Below are positions 1-6,613 of a DNA stretch of 36,040 nt, one piece after another (the stretch's first letter is position 1; each line of letters starts with the position of its first letter). Source of the stretch: Selenomonas sp. (GTDB taxonomy: Bacteria; Bacillota; Negativicutes; Selenomonadales; Selenomonadaceae); assembly GCA_017635515.1 (NCBI GenBank), contig JAGBLH010000163.1, positions 1-36,040 on the forward strand, read 5' to 3'. The position numbers and the translations under genes are program-made. The notes under the pieces are model-generated. The model did not search any database, had not been told where the DNA came from, and saw only the letters and a program-made list of their open reading frames with translations.

Positions 1-126
1 AGCAAACAAATTCAGGATGAGCTATTTTTGAGCAGGTTAGCTGATGAGGCATCAAATACCATAAATTCAGCCGATATTCTTAGCGTATTGCGTGATATGG
101 TCAAGCATTGGAATAATGCGGCTTAA
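1..126 (+). CDS. C-terminal end of an unknown protein (partial)
   Basis: Frame 1 is open from the window edge to a TAA at 124-126, giving 41 residues that end in VKHWNNAA. The tail is polar and probably helical, with no motif I recognise. It runs toward the nucleotidyltransferase gene on the opposite strand and stops 27 nt from that gene's stop codon, so the two are convergent. The start lies outside the window and no function can be assigned. It probably belongs to the same accessory segment as the next three genes. Confidence 0.5.
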   Translation, partial: SKQIQDELFLSRLADEASNTINSADILSVLRDMVKHWNNAA

Positions 127-153
127 AGTTGTAAACTGGTGTCAAGCAATGTA

Positions 154-474
154 TCATCGCTCATATACTACGACCCCCTTCTTTTTGATTTCTTTTAGCA
201 AGTCTTTTGAGACAGAAAAATTATCCCATTTGTCATATACAGCAGAATCACTCCCTACAACAGGGAAATCCCCTTCTTTTTTCTTCTCAAAATAAACATC
301 AATATCACTCCATGGATTACATGCTTTAGTTACACTGCTGCCAAAAACGATAATTCTTTTAATGTTTTTATCAGGGATTGATGCTTGTATTAAATTGTAT
401 ACATCCATTTGCTGAGTAGGAAATATATGGTTGACATTCTTGAACGGTTTTGGTGTGAACTGCAACCAAGTCAT
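154..474 (-). CDS. MNT-type nucleotidyltransferase domain protein
   Basis: This 106-residue protein carries the GS-x10-DxD signature of the DNA polymerase beta-like nucleotidyltransferase fold: GSS near residue 45 and DID about 12 residues later. Such minimal nucleotidyltransferases (MNT) transfer a nucleotide from NTP to a protein or small molecule and often pair with HEPN proteins in toxin-antitoxin modules. The ATG at 474 is chosen because AAGGAGG lies 7-8 nt upstream; an in-frame TTG at 498 would put that site inside the gene. No HEPN partner is visible. The repeat protein at 532-846 is upstream on the same strand with a 57-nt gap and could be co-transcribed. The third acidic catalytic residue is not obvious. 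The family call is fairly secure; substrate and role are unknown. Confidence 0.7.
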   Translation of the reverse strand: MTWLQFTPKPFKNVNHIFPTQQMDVYNLIQASIPDKNIKRIIVFGSSVTKACNPWSDIDVYFEKKKEGDFPVVGSDSAVYDKWDNFSVSKDLLKEIKKKGVVVYER

Positions 475-531
475 GATCTTTCCCTCCTTATTTATCAAAG
501 AAACACCTCTTACTTAATTGTAGCAAAATTT

Positions 532-846
532 TCAATCAGTGTATAGGTGGCAAATTTTCTCCCACTCAGCCTGGATCTCCCTGCCGAACCGCCAGTGATT
601 CTGGATAGTCATAACCTCATCCACAGGAAGCTCCAAATCATCAGCGATCCGCTGAACTGCCATGCCTTCCTTCAGCATATCCTCCACCATCACCCGGCGG
701 ACATCTTCATTTCTTATGTCCAGCATGTCGGCCACCTCCCTGGCTGACATGCCCTTTCCTATCAACTTCCGTACTATCTTATCTTGAGTTTCTACCTGCC
801 CCGTAAGATGCCCTGTCTTCCATGCCTCAAACACCTTCGCATTCAA
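532..846 (-). CDS. Small protein of two helix-turn-helix-like repeats
   Basis: This 104-residue protein has a TTG start at 846 with GGGAGGG 7 nt upstream. Two similar stretches follow each other: one beginning GKGMSAREVADML (about residues 30-54) and one beginning KEGMAVQRIADDL (about 59-83). Each has the hydrophobic spacing of a helix-turn-helix unit. Repeats like these are found at the C-terminus of Rpn/YhgA-type PD-(D/E)XK proteins, so the gene may be an orphan tail of such a protein or a small DNA-binding regulator; this is inference. No nuclease domain is visible upstream. It lies divergent to the recombinase and in line with the nucleotidyltransferase. The coding call is good, the function open. 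Confidence 0.6.
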   Translation of the reverse strand: MNAKVFEAWKTGHLTGQVETQDKIVRKLIGKGMSAREVADMLDIRNEDVRRVMVEDMLKEGMAVQRIADDLELPVDEVMTIQNHWRFGREIQAEWEKICHLYTD

Positions 847-967
847 TGAACATCCCTCCCTATGCCTAACTTGCCAGCAGCTTGCAGTGTCATTGCCACC
901 CCTTCCAATAGCCCAATTCCCTTATTACGTTGAATTATAAATGCAAAACATAGCGAAATCAAGAAAA

Positions 968-984
968 TGGTTCTATTAGAACCA
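968..984. promoter_or_regulatory. Perfect palindrome upstream of the recombinase gene
   Basis: TGGTTCT-ATT-AGAACCA is a 17-bp perfect inverted repeat (7-bp arms, 3-nt spacer) 22 nt before the recombinase start and just upstream of its ribosome site AAAGGA. It could be an operator controlling the recombinase or a short RNA hairpin in its leader. No T-tract follows, so it is not a terminator. Confidence 0.4.
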
Positions 985-1006
985 CTTTTGGAAAGGATGA
1001 CACTCC

Positions 1007-2527
1007 ATGATAAATGCCGTGATCTATGCACGTTACTCATCCGATAATCAGCGTGAAGAATCAATAGATGCCCAGCTCAGGATATGCCGCAAGCACTGTG
1101 AAGAGCGTGGCTATAACATTGTCCATGAATACATAGATGAAGCTTTTACCGCCACCAATGACCGCCGTCCCGACTACCAGCAGATGATAAAAGATGCCAA
1201 AAAAGGCGGTTTCCAGGTAGTAGTCTTCCACAAGGTAAACAGAAATGCAAGAAACGAATATGACTATTATTTCCACAAGATGCAATTGAATCGTGCCGGA
1301 GTTGCCATAGAATATGCAGGACAGGCTTTCGATGCGCAGACACCGGAAGGACAGCTGATGGAGAACCAGCTTGTAGGCATGGCTGCATACTTTTCCCGCA
1401 ATCTGTCAAAAGAAGTGAAGAAAGGATTAAAGGAAAATGCATTGAAGTGCATTCATAACGGCGGTATCCCGCCTTTAGGATATGATGTAGGTCCTGATAA
1501 AAAATATGTCATAAACGAAGCAGAAGCCCGTACAGTACGCCTTATATTTGATATGTATGTGAACGGAAAAAGTTATACTGAAATCAGCCAGGAGTGCAAT
1601 CGCCGGGGATATAGAACGAAAGCAGGTACGGAACTGAGAAAAACATCCCTATACGATATAATCGGCAACCGAAAATACGCAGGATTCTACGTCTATGGCA
1701 AAACCAAGAGCACACCAAACATGCCAAGGAACAGCCACCTTGAGGATAAGGATATGTATGTCATTGAAAACGGCCTCCCCCCTATTATCAGCATAGAGAC
1801 CTGGCAAAAAGCCTGTGAAAGAAGGTCAGAGAAAAAGAGAAAGAGAGGCAGTTACCGTGCTAAAGCTAATTATCTGCTTGCAGGACTCATAAAATGCGGA
1901 GAATGTGGGAATAAAATGCAAGGAAGCACTTACACAAATGTATTGAAGAACGGAGAAACTGTCAGGCGTTGCTATTATCGCTGTGTCCATTGCAAGGCAA
2001 AGTCTATAAATGGCATATATCTTGAGAAGCAGGTTATAGATATCATACGACAAAACATACTCAACCCGAAAAATGCCATAACTCTTACGGAATCAATCAA
2101 CAAGCAGCTGAAAGAAACATCTACTGATGTCAAGGCAGAGAGTGCATCATTGCAAGCCAAGATAACCTCCCTTGAGCAAGCCAATGACAAATTGATGCAC
2201 CTGTTGGAAACCACCGACATATCCGAATTGCTCATAGCGAGAATCAAAAAGAATTCTGAAAATATAACTTCTGCCAGAGAAAGACTGCAAGAACTGAATG
2301 CTCAATGCCAGGAAGAAATATCAGTAGAACGGATAAAATTCCTCATAAGCGCCTGGAACAATGTGAATGACGATGATGGATTCAGATCCATGATAAACAC
2401 CTTTGTGCGCTCCGTAATCGTTTATGGAGACCATATTGACATTGACATGTTCCTGCCCGTCAACTTAAATGAGTACACATCTGATGAGTTGAAGAAAACA
2501 ATAGAAAAAGAAGATCTGTACGATTAG
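1007..2527 (+). CDS. Large serine recombinase (site-specific integrase/resolvase)
   Basis: This 506-residue protein belongs to the large serine recombinases, which cut and rejoin DNA through a 5' phosphoserine link to integrate or excise phages and islands. The N-terminal resolvase domain (about 1-140) begins with the ARYSSDNQ motif, with Ser11 as the expected nucleophile. A recombinase domain follows (about 150-270), then a zinc-ribbon with two CxxC pairs (about 295-330) and a coiled coil (about 375-440). AAAGGA lies 9 nt before the ATG. The gene ends about 115 nt from the 3' end of ssrA, separated from it by a terminator and an inverted repeat. That position suggests it inserted the segment to its left; the far att site is not in the window. 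Confidence 0.93.
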   Translation: MINAVIYARYSSDNQREESIDAQLRICRKHCEERGYNIVHEYIDEAFTATNDRRPDYQQMIKDAKKGGFQVVVFHKVNRNARNEYDYYFHKMQLNRAGVAIEYAGQAFDAQTPEGQLMENQLVGMAAYFSRNLSKEVKKGLKENALKCIHNGGIPPLGYDVGPDKKYVINEAEARTVRLIFDMYVNGKSYTEISQECNRRGYRTKAGTELRKTSLYDIIGNRKYAGFYVYGKTKSTPNMPRNSHLEDKDMYVIENGLPPIISIETWQKACERRSEKKRKRGSYRAKANYLLAGLIKCGECGNKMQGSTYTNVLKNGETVRRCYYRCVHCKAKSINGIYLEKQVIDIIRQNILNPKNAITLTESINKQLKETSTDVKAESASLQAKITSLEQANDKLMHLLETTDISELLIARIKKNSENITSARERLQELNAQCQEEISVERIKFLISAWNNVNDDDGFRSMINTFVRSVIVYGDHIDIDMFLPVNLNEYTSDELKKTIEKEDLYD

Positions 2528-2542
2528 TTCCTTTTATAAAAA

Positions 2543-2583
2543 AAACCATAGGATACGACAAACGCTTGCCAATCCTATGGTTT
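2543..2583. terminator. Bidirectional terminator between recombinase and ssrA
   Basis: A 12-bp perfect stem (AAACCATAGGAT with ATCCTATGGTTT, 17-nt loop) is flanked by an A-run on the left and TTTATATT on the right. On the minus strand it is followed by eight T residues, ideal for ending ssrA. On the plus strand it can end the recombinase transcript. Confidence 0.85.
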
Positions 2584-2591
2584 ATATTACA

Positions 2592-2630
2592 TTTCGTTGT
2601 ACAATCAAACCATTGATGCTTACAACAAAA
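2592..2630. repeat. Imperfect 39-bp inverted repeat, possible recombinase att site
   Basis: The left arm (2592-2608, TTTCGTTGTACAATCAA) and right arm (2613-2630, read in reverse as TTTTGTTGTAAGCATCAA) match at most positions around a centre of ACCA. It lies between the terminator and the ssrA 3' end. Large serine recombinases act on roughly 40-50 bp imperfect inverted repeats, so this is a candidate attachment or half site. There is no U-tract to support a terminator. Confidence 0.4.
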
Positions 2631-2642
2631 TAGGAGTATTCA

Positions 2643-2991
2643 TGGTGGAGATGAGGAGAATCGAACTCCTGTCCGAAAATATTGCTACACCGACTTCTCC
2701 GAGCGCAGTTTGTGGTCGTTTTTAAGGAATCAGCTCTCCACAAACAAAGAACCTCATCCCGATTCCGATAAAGGATTCCCCTGCAAGCCCTCGGACGAAA
2801 CCTGCCAGGTATCCCACATTTGGCCTCTCTTCTGTCCTAGTGGGAGTCAGTCAGAGAGAGGTGGCTTTAAGCAGCCAGTGCGTAATCTTCGTTAGCTTTT
2901 ATATTTAAGCTAGTTGCCAATTTTAACGAGATCAGGCGTCTCGGCTCGCTATCGACATACCATCTATCCCCGTCGAGACCATTACATCCCC
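2643..2991 (-). ncRNA. ssrA: Transfer-messenger RNA (tmRNA)
   Basis: This one-piece tmRNA of about 349 nt rescues stalled ribosomes. The 5' end begins GGGGATG and pairs with CATCTCC next to the 3' CCA, forming the acceptor stem. The T-arm sequence GGACAGGAGTTCGATTCTCC is present near the 3' end. The tag frame (2867-2896) reads GCT AAC GAA GAT TAC GCA CTG GCT GCT TAA; with the alanine carried by tmRNA itself the tag is AANEDYALAA, ending in the usual protease-recognised LAA. It has its own promoter 35-70 nt upstream and a strong terminator downstream. Its 3' end, a classic integration target, faces the serine recombinase. Confidence 0.97.
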
Positions 2992-3032
2992 ACTAGATAA
3001 AGGCACACCAGATAAAACATCACGCTAGAGAT

Positions 3033-3061
3033 ATTATACCCTGCACCGGCTTTACTGTCAA
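3033..3061 (-). promoter_or_regulatory. Consensus sigma-70 promoter of ssrA
   Basis: On the minus strand TTGACA (3056-3061) and TATAAT (3033-3038) are both perfect and 17 nt apart. Transcription should start near 3026, leaving a short leader to be trimmed to the mature tmRNA 5' end at 2991, as RNase P does for tmRNA. Confidence 0.9.
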
Positions 3062-3124
3062 CCTCCCTGAAACTGTGCTCCCTGCAAAAGCTGACTTAGC
3101 GAAACCGTATAACTCAAGGGGCAC

Positions 3125-3478
3125 TCACATATCCTCATGTACCTCGGTGAAATAGATAACCGTCACCGTATCTTCAGGCAGTATGCGGCGCTTGTAGATG
3201 CGCTCGAAGTCAGCTATCAACTCTTCCCTGGAGTTGATCTCCGGATTCTGGTGCCCCAGGTCGTTGGAAGTCAGGGTGCCCATGGTCTTGACCCTCACCT
3301 TGTCAAGGTAAGCCGGGTAAAGCTTGTGCTTTGGCTCCCCCTTCTTGCCCACAGTAATCCAGACCACAGCTCCCTCCGGGTAGAGGTTGCTGACGTCCCC
3401 CAGGCGGACGGTGCAGGTCTTGGTGCGCTCCATGAGCATCTTCTTGTGCTTGGAGGCCTGGAAGTTAAGTGCCATCAT
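3125..3478 (-). CDS. ASCH-domain protein
   Basis: This 117-residue protein has the layout of the ASCH superfamily: RTKTCTVRLGD near the start, a hydrophobic strand (AVVWITVGKK), LYPAYLDKVRVKTMGTLTS in the middle, then a helix ELIADFERIYK and a closing strand TVTVIYFTEV. ASCH domains share the PUA-like beta-barrel and are thought to bind RNA. The start is ambiguous: ATGs at 3478 and 3475 follow GGAG by about 10 nt, while the frame stays open to 3649 with an in-frame ATG at 3544. The domain begins after 3475, so the short form is preferred. It stands alone between ssrA and a divergent acyltransferase gene. Family call moderate, function unknown. Confidence 0.7.
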   Translation of the reverse strand: MMALNFQASKHKKMLMERTKTCTVRLGDVSNLYPEGAVVWITVGKKGEPKHKLYPAYLDKVRVKTMGTLTSNDLGHQNPEINSREELIADFERIYKRRILPEDTVTVIYFTEVHEDM

Positions 3479-3672
3479 GATTATGCAGCTCCATTCTAAA
3501 TACAGTACTGTAAAGTTCTTCCTTGCAACTATAGTTAGTTTCATGATTATATACCTGCCCGCCGCCCCCTCCTTGGTAGGCTCACATGTATACTTGTTAC
3601 ATCCTATTCTACACCACAAATTCCTTCCCGTGAAGCTATTTGTCACCATTTATTCCTTCTGCAGGCAATTTA

Positions 3673-3681
3673 TGGTAGAAT
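3673..3681 (+). promoter_or_regulatory. Extended -10 promoter of the acyltransferase gene
   Basis: TGGTAGAAT fits the extended -10 form (TGnTATAAT with one mismatch), 36 nt before the ATG. No good -35 hexamer is visible. The same TG-type element occurs before the ppx-like gene, mnmA and the yerC-like gene in this window. Confidence 0.45.
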
Positions 3682-3717
3682 TAACAAGTATCACATATAG
3701 ATGGGAGACTTTATTTC

Positions 3718-4878
3718 ATGCAAGAAAATAACCCTGCCGCTGCCAAAAAGAAGCCGCGGCTGCCGGCCATCGAGTATATCCGGGGCATTTCCATGATGGG
3801 AGTCATCGGCATCCATGTGGGCTCTCAGTACATAGGCAATCCTGTGTCCAACATCCACCTGACTGCCCTCTTTGAGATTTTCACCCGCTTCAGCGTGCCA
3901 ATCTTTTTCTTTATCTCCGCCTTCGGGCTGTTCTACAACCTAGACATGGAAAACTGGAGTTACAGCCAGTTCCTCAAGAAACGGTGGAAAACTGTGCTCA
4001 TCCCCTATCTGGTCTGGTCTGTCTTCTACCTGCTGCACGACAACTGGCTTTACGGCTCCGGCCTGCCCAGCCCCCTGTACTTCTGCGGCATTCTCTTCTT
4101 CGGTGTGGCAAAATACCAGCTTTACTTCCTGGTGCTGCTGCTCTGGTTCTACCTCTTGATGCCCCTCTGGGTCAAGCTGGTTAAGAAGCTGGACATGCTC
4201 TGGCTGATTTTCCTGCTGGGACTGCAGGTGATGTTTGACTACTGGTCCAGTTTCTCCGAGCCTCTGAACCTCTTTGTCTACAGCCTGCCGGACGATTCCC
4301 TGCTGAAGCCCTTTTTCATGTACCGGCTGAACTACTGGGTCATGCACTACATCTTCATCTTCGTGCTGGGCGGCTGGCTGGCAGTACACATAAGCGAGTT
4401 CCAGTCCTTTATGAAAAAAAGGCGAATGCTGGTGACCTGCGGCTTCTTCCTGAGCATGGTGTCTCTCTTGGGCTACTATTACTACCTCATCGGCCCCAAA
4501 GGCTACACCCAGCTTGAGGCCATCAATACCGCCCATCAGCTGTGCCCTGTAGGTATTGCCTACACCATCTGTGCTTCCCTGTTCTTCTTCACTATCTTCA
4601 CCTACAACAATTACCCCGAATGGCTGAGGAATCTCCTGCACCTCCTTGGCAAGCATTCCTACTTTGCCTATCTGGTGCATCCTTTCTTCATCGGCTATCT
4701 GGCCCTGGCCATTCAGAAAAGCGGCCACCTTATGACGGCGGGCATTGCCCTGGGCTTCTACTGCATCGTCCTGCTGCTTTCCGTCACTTCTGCGGCCATC
4801 ATGCGCAAGGCAGGAGAGGCTCTGCCCCTTATCAATGCCCTGACCATTGGCGTTTATAAAAAAACTTCCCAAAAGTAA
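3718..4878 (+). CDS. Acyltransferase-3 family membrane protein
   Basis: This 386-residue multi-pass membrane protein belongs to the acyltransferase-3 family, which moves acetyl or other acyl groups from the cytoplasm onto extracytoplasmic sugars such as peptidoglycan, O-antigen or exopolysaccharide. The family's R-x10-H motif is present (Arg22 and His33 in EYIRGISMMGVIGIHV). About ten hydrophobic segments follow, for example FSVPIFFFISAFGLFY, YWVMHYIFIFVLGGWLA and IALGFYCIVLLLSVTSAA. The ATG at 3718 follows GGGAG by 10 nt. The gene is monocistronic: it has its own promoter and ends at a strong terminator. No polysaccharide genes adjoin it, so the acceptor is unknown. Confidence 0.88.
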   Translation: MQENNPAAAKKKPRLPAIEYIRGISMMGVIGIHVGSQYIGNPVSNIHLTALFEIFTRFSVPIFFFISAFGLFYNLDMENWSYSQFLKKRWKTVLIPYLVWSVFYLLHDNWLYGSGLPSPLYFCGILFFGVAKYQLYFLVLLLWFYLLMPLWVKLVKKLDMLWLIFLLGLQVMFDYWSSFSEPLNLFVYSLPDDSLLKPFFMYRLNYWVMHYIFIFVLGGWLAVHISEFQSFMKKRRMLVTCGFFLSMVSLLGYYYYLIGPKGYTQLEAINTAHQLCPVGIAYTICASLFFFTIFTYNNYPEWLRNLLHLLGKHSYFAYLVHPFFIGYLALAIQKSGHLMTAGIALGFYCIVLLLSVTSAAIMRKAGEALPLINALTIGVYKKTSQK

Positions 4879-4887
4879 TCTTGCAAT

Positions 4888-4923
4888 AAAAAAGGGTACT
4901 GCCGCGCTGACAGTACCTTTTTT
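4888..4923. terminator. Bidirectional terminator between acyltransferase and pepD genes
   Basis: The stem GGTACTG/CAGTACC is extended by a G-T pair and an A-run against a T-run on both sides, with a 9-nt loop. It serves the plus-strand acyltransferase gene and the convergent pepD gene, whose stop codon is 18 nt away. Confidence 0.88.
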
Positions 4924-4940
4924 CTATGCAATTTTGCCAC

Positions 4941-6392
4941 TTATTTCAGTGCCGCAATTTTCTTCAGGGTTTCCAGGATCAGCTTCACCTGGGGTTCCAC
5001 GGTAGCGAGCTCCAGCCTTTCCTTGGGGCTGTGAATGTCCGTGGTGGTGACACCGATGGAGACCATGTCCAACTGCGGATTCTTGCGGAAGTGCCAGCCG
5101 CACTCAAGGCCGGCATGGATGGTTTCCACTTTCATGGGCTGGCCATTCTGAGCCTTGAAAGTCTCAGCCATGATCTTGGCCAGACGGCTGTCCTTGTTCT
5201 CCTTCCAGCCAGGAGACTGGGTGCCAATATGGGCAGTGAAGCCCGTGAGCTCTGCTATCTGCTGGGCAAAATGGCGGAACTCATCAATCTTCTGGTCTAC
5301 AGCAGAACGAGGGAAATACTGCACAGCCACTTCATCAGCTTTCATTTCCACCACGCCCAGGTTGGCAGAGGTTTCCACCAGGCCAGGAATCACCGTGGAC
5401 ATGGCAAAGACACCCGTATGCAAGATGGTGAGCAAGCTCAGCAGACGCTTGGCATCCCCTGCCGTCAGCACCTCGGCAGGCAGTTCGGCCTTGACCGCCT
5501 GGAACTTCGCCTTTGGGTCAACGGAACCATAAATCTTGTTGAAACGCCCCAGCTCGACAAAGAGGATTTCATTTATCTCCTCTTCTGCCAAATCCGTGAC
5601 AATCACCGCAGCAGCACTGTCGGGAATGGCGTTGCGAGCCTTGCCGCCCCTGAAGTCCGCCACTTCCACCAGGCCCTTTTCCTGTAGAGCCTGAAGGGCC
5701 AGCGCCAAAGTGCGGATGGCATTGCCCCTACCATCGCCGATGCGCTCGCCGGAGTGGCCGCCCAACAGGCCATTGACAGAAATCTTCCAAGCTGCTTTCC
5801 CTTGGGGAGCCGTCCGTTTGAGCTTGCGGGAGAAATCCAGATTCACGCTGCCAGCACAGCCCACGGTGAGCTCATCCCAATTCTCCGAATCGCAGTTGAT
5901 GAGGAAGCTGGCATCCGCCAGATACTTGTCCTCCAGATTGACAGCACCGGTCATGCCCCGCTCCTCGTCCACGGTCACGATAAGGCGCAGGGGACCGTGA
6001 TCCTTGGCATTCTTCAGCACATAAATGCCCTCTGCCACCCCGATGCCGTCATCAGCTCCCAGGCTGGTGCCCTCAGCGGAAAGATACTTGTCATCGCGCA
6101 CCAGCTTGATGGGATCTTTATGGGGGTCATAGCTGTAGCCTTCCTCAGCCACACAGACCATGTCCATATGGCCCTGGATAATGGTCAGAGGTGCCTTTTC
6201 ATAGCCTGGAGAAGTGGGAGCATCAGCAATGATATTGTACACCTCGTCCTGCTGGACAGAGAAGCCCGCCTCCGTGAGATATTTTTTCAGAAAGTCGCTG
6301 ACTGCCTGCTCATGGCCGGACTGGCGGGGAATAGCCGCCAGATTTTTGAACTCATCGAGCACGCTTTCAAGAATTTCACTTTTTTTATCCAT
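4941..6392 (-). CDS. pepD: Aminoacyl-histidine dipeptidase (Xaa-His, beta-alanyl-histidine dipeptidase)
   Basis: This 483-residue cytosolic metallopeptidase of the M20 family cleaves dipeptides such as Xaa-His; E. coli PepD is about 485 residues. The two-zinc site is recognisable: QGHMDMV (His75, Asp77), LGADDGIGVA (the bridging Asp near 114), VDEERGMTGA (Glu143 general base and Glu144), CDSE, and a late HAGLECG with the last His ligand. GGHSGERIGDGRGNA is also typical. The start at 6392 is chosen because GGAGG lies 7 nt upstream; the frame is open to 6449 but without a better site. The gene appears monocistronic, ending at a shared terminator, with a palindrome over its likely -10. Confidence 0.95.
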   Translation of the reverse strand: MDKKSEILESVLDEFKNLAAIPRQSGHEQAVSDFLKKYLTEAGFSVQQDEVYNIIADAPTSPGYEKAPLTIIQGHMDMVCVAEEGYSYDPHKDPIKLVRDDKYLSAEGTSLGADDGIGVAEGIYVLKNAKDHGPLRLIVTVDEERGMTGAVNLEDKYLADASFLINCDSENWDELTVGCAGSVNLDFSRKLKRTAPQGKAAWKISVNGLLGGHSGERIGDGRGNAIRTLALALQALQEKGLVEVADFRGGKARNAIPDSAAAVIVTDLAEEEINEILFVELGRFNKIYGSVDPKAKFQAVKAELPAEVLTAGDAKRLLSLLTILHTGVFAMSTVIPGLVETSANLGVVEMKADEVAVQYFPRSAVDQKIDEFRHFAQQIAELTGFTAHIGTQSPGWKENKDSRLAKIMAETFKAQNGQPMKVETIHAGLECGWHFRKNPQLDMVSIGVTTTDIHSPKERLELATVEPQVKLILETLKKIAALK

Positions 6393-6421
6393 CTTGGAAC
6401 CTCCAATTCCTAAAAAATCAC

Positions 6422-6442
6422 CAAGTGTTATTTTATCACTTG
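6422..6442 (-). promoter_or_regulatory. Palindrome over the likely pepD promoter
   Basis: CAAGTG and CACTTG form the ends of a 21-bp near-perfect palindrome 30 nt before the pepD start. On the minus strand it contains TGATAAAAT, an extended -10 look-alike, with TTTTCA 17 nt further upstream. A repressor bound here would block the promoter. No known motif is matched. Confidence 0.4.
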
Positions 6443-6572
6443 AATCCACCTATGAAAAGAACGTTTCTGCTTCCAGCTTGAACTTTATCACTGCCTAAGA
6501 GTAATCGGCTTTTTGAGCAAGATCTTACCTCTCATCATATTTTCTGTAAAAAGAGGAATTATTTGCACAATA

Positions 6573-6581
6573 TGGTATAAT
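6573..6581 (+). promoter_or_regulatory. Extended -10 promoter of the ppx-like/ppk operon
   Basis: TGGTATAAT is a perfect extended -10 element located 32 nt upstream of the ATG of the ppx-like gene. No -35 hexamer of quality is seen at the usual distance, which extended -10 promoters tolerate. Confidence 0.65.
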
Positions 6582-6613
6582 AACCCTATCAACATTAGAA
6601 AGGCGGGAGATTC

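Noticed and set aside
843-1064. 73-residue frame on the minus strand between the repeat protein and the recombinase
   Set aside because: No ribosome site, overlaps the recombinase start region and has no recognisable features.
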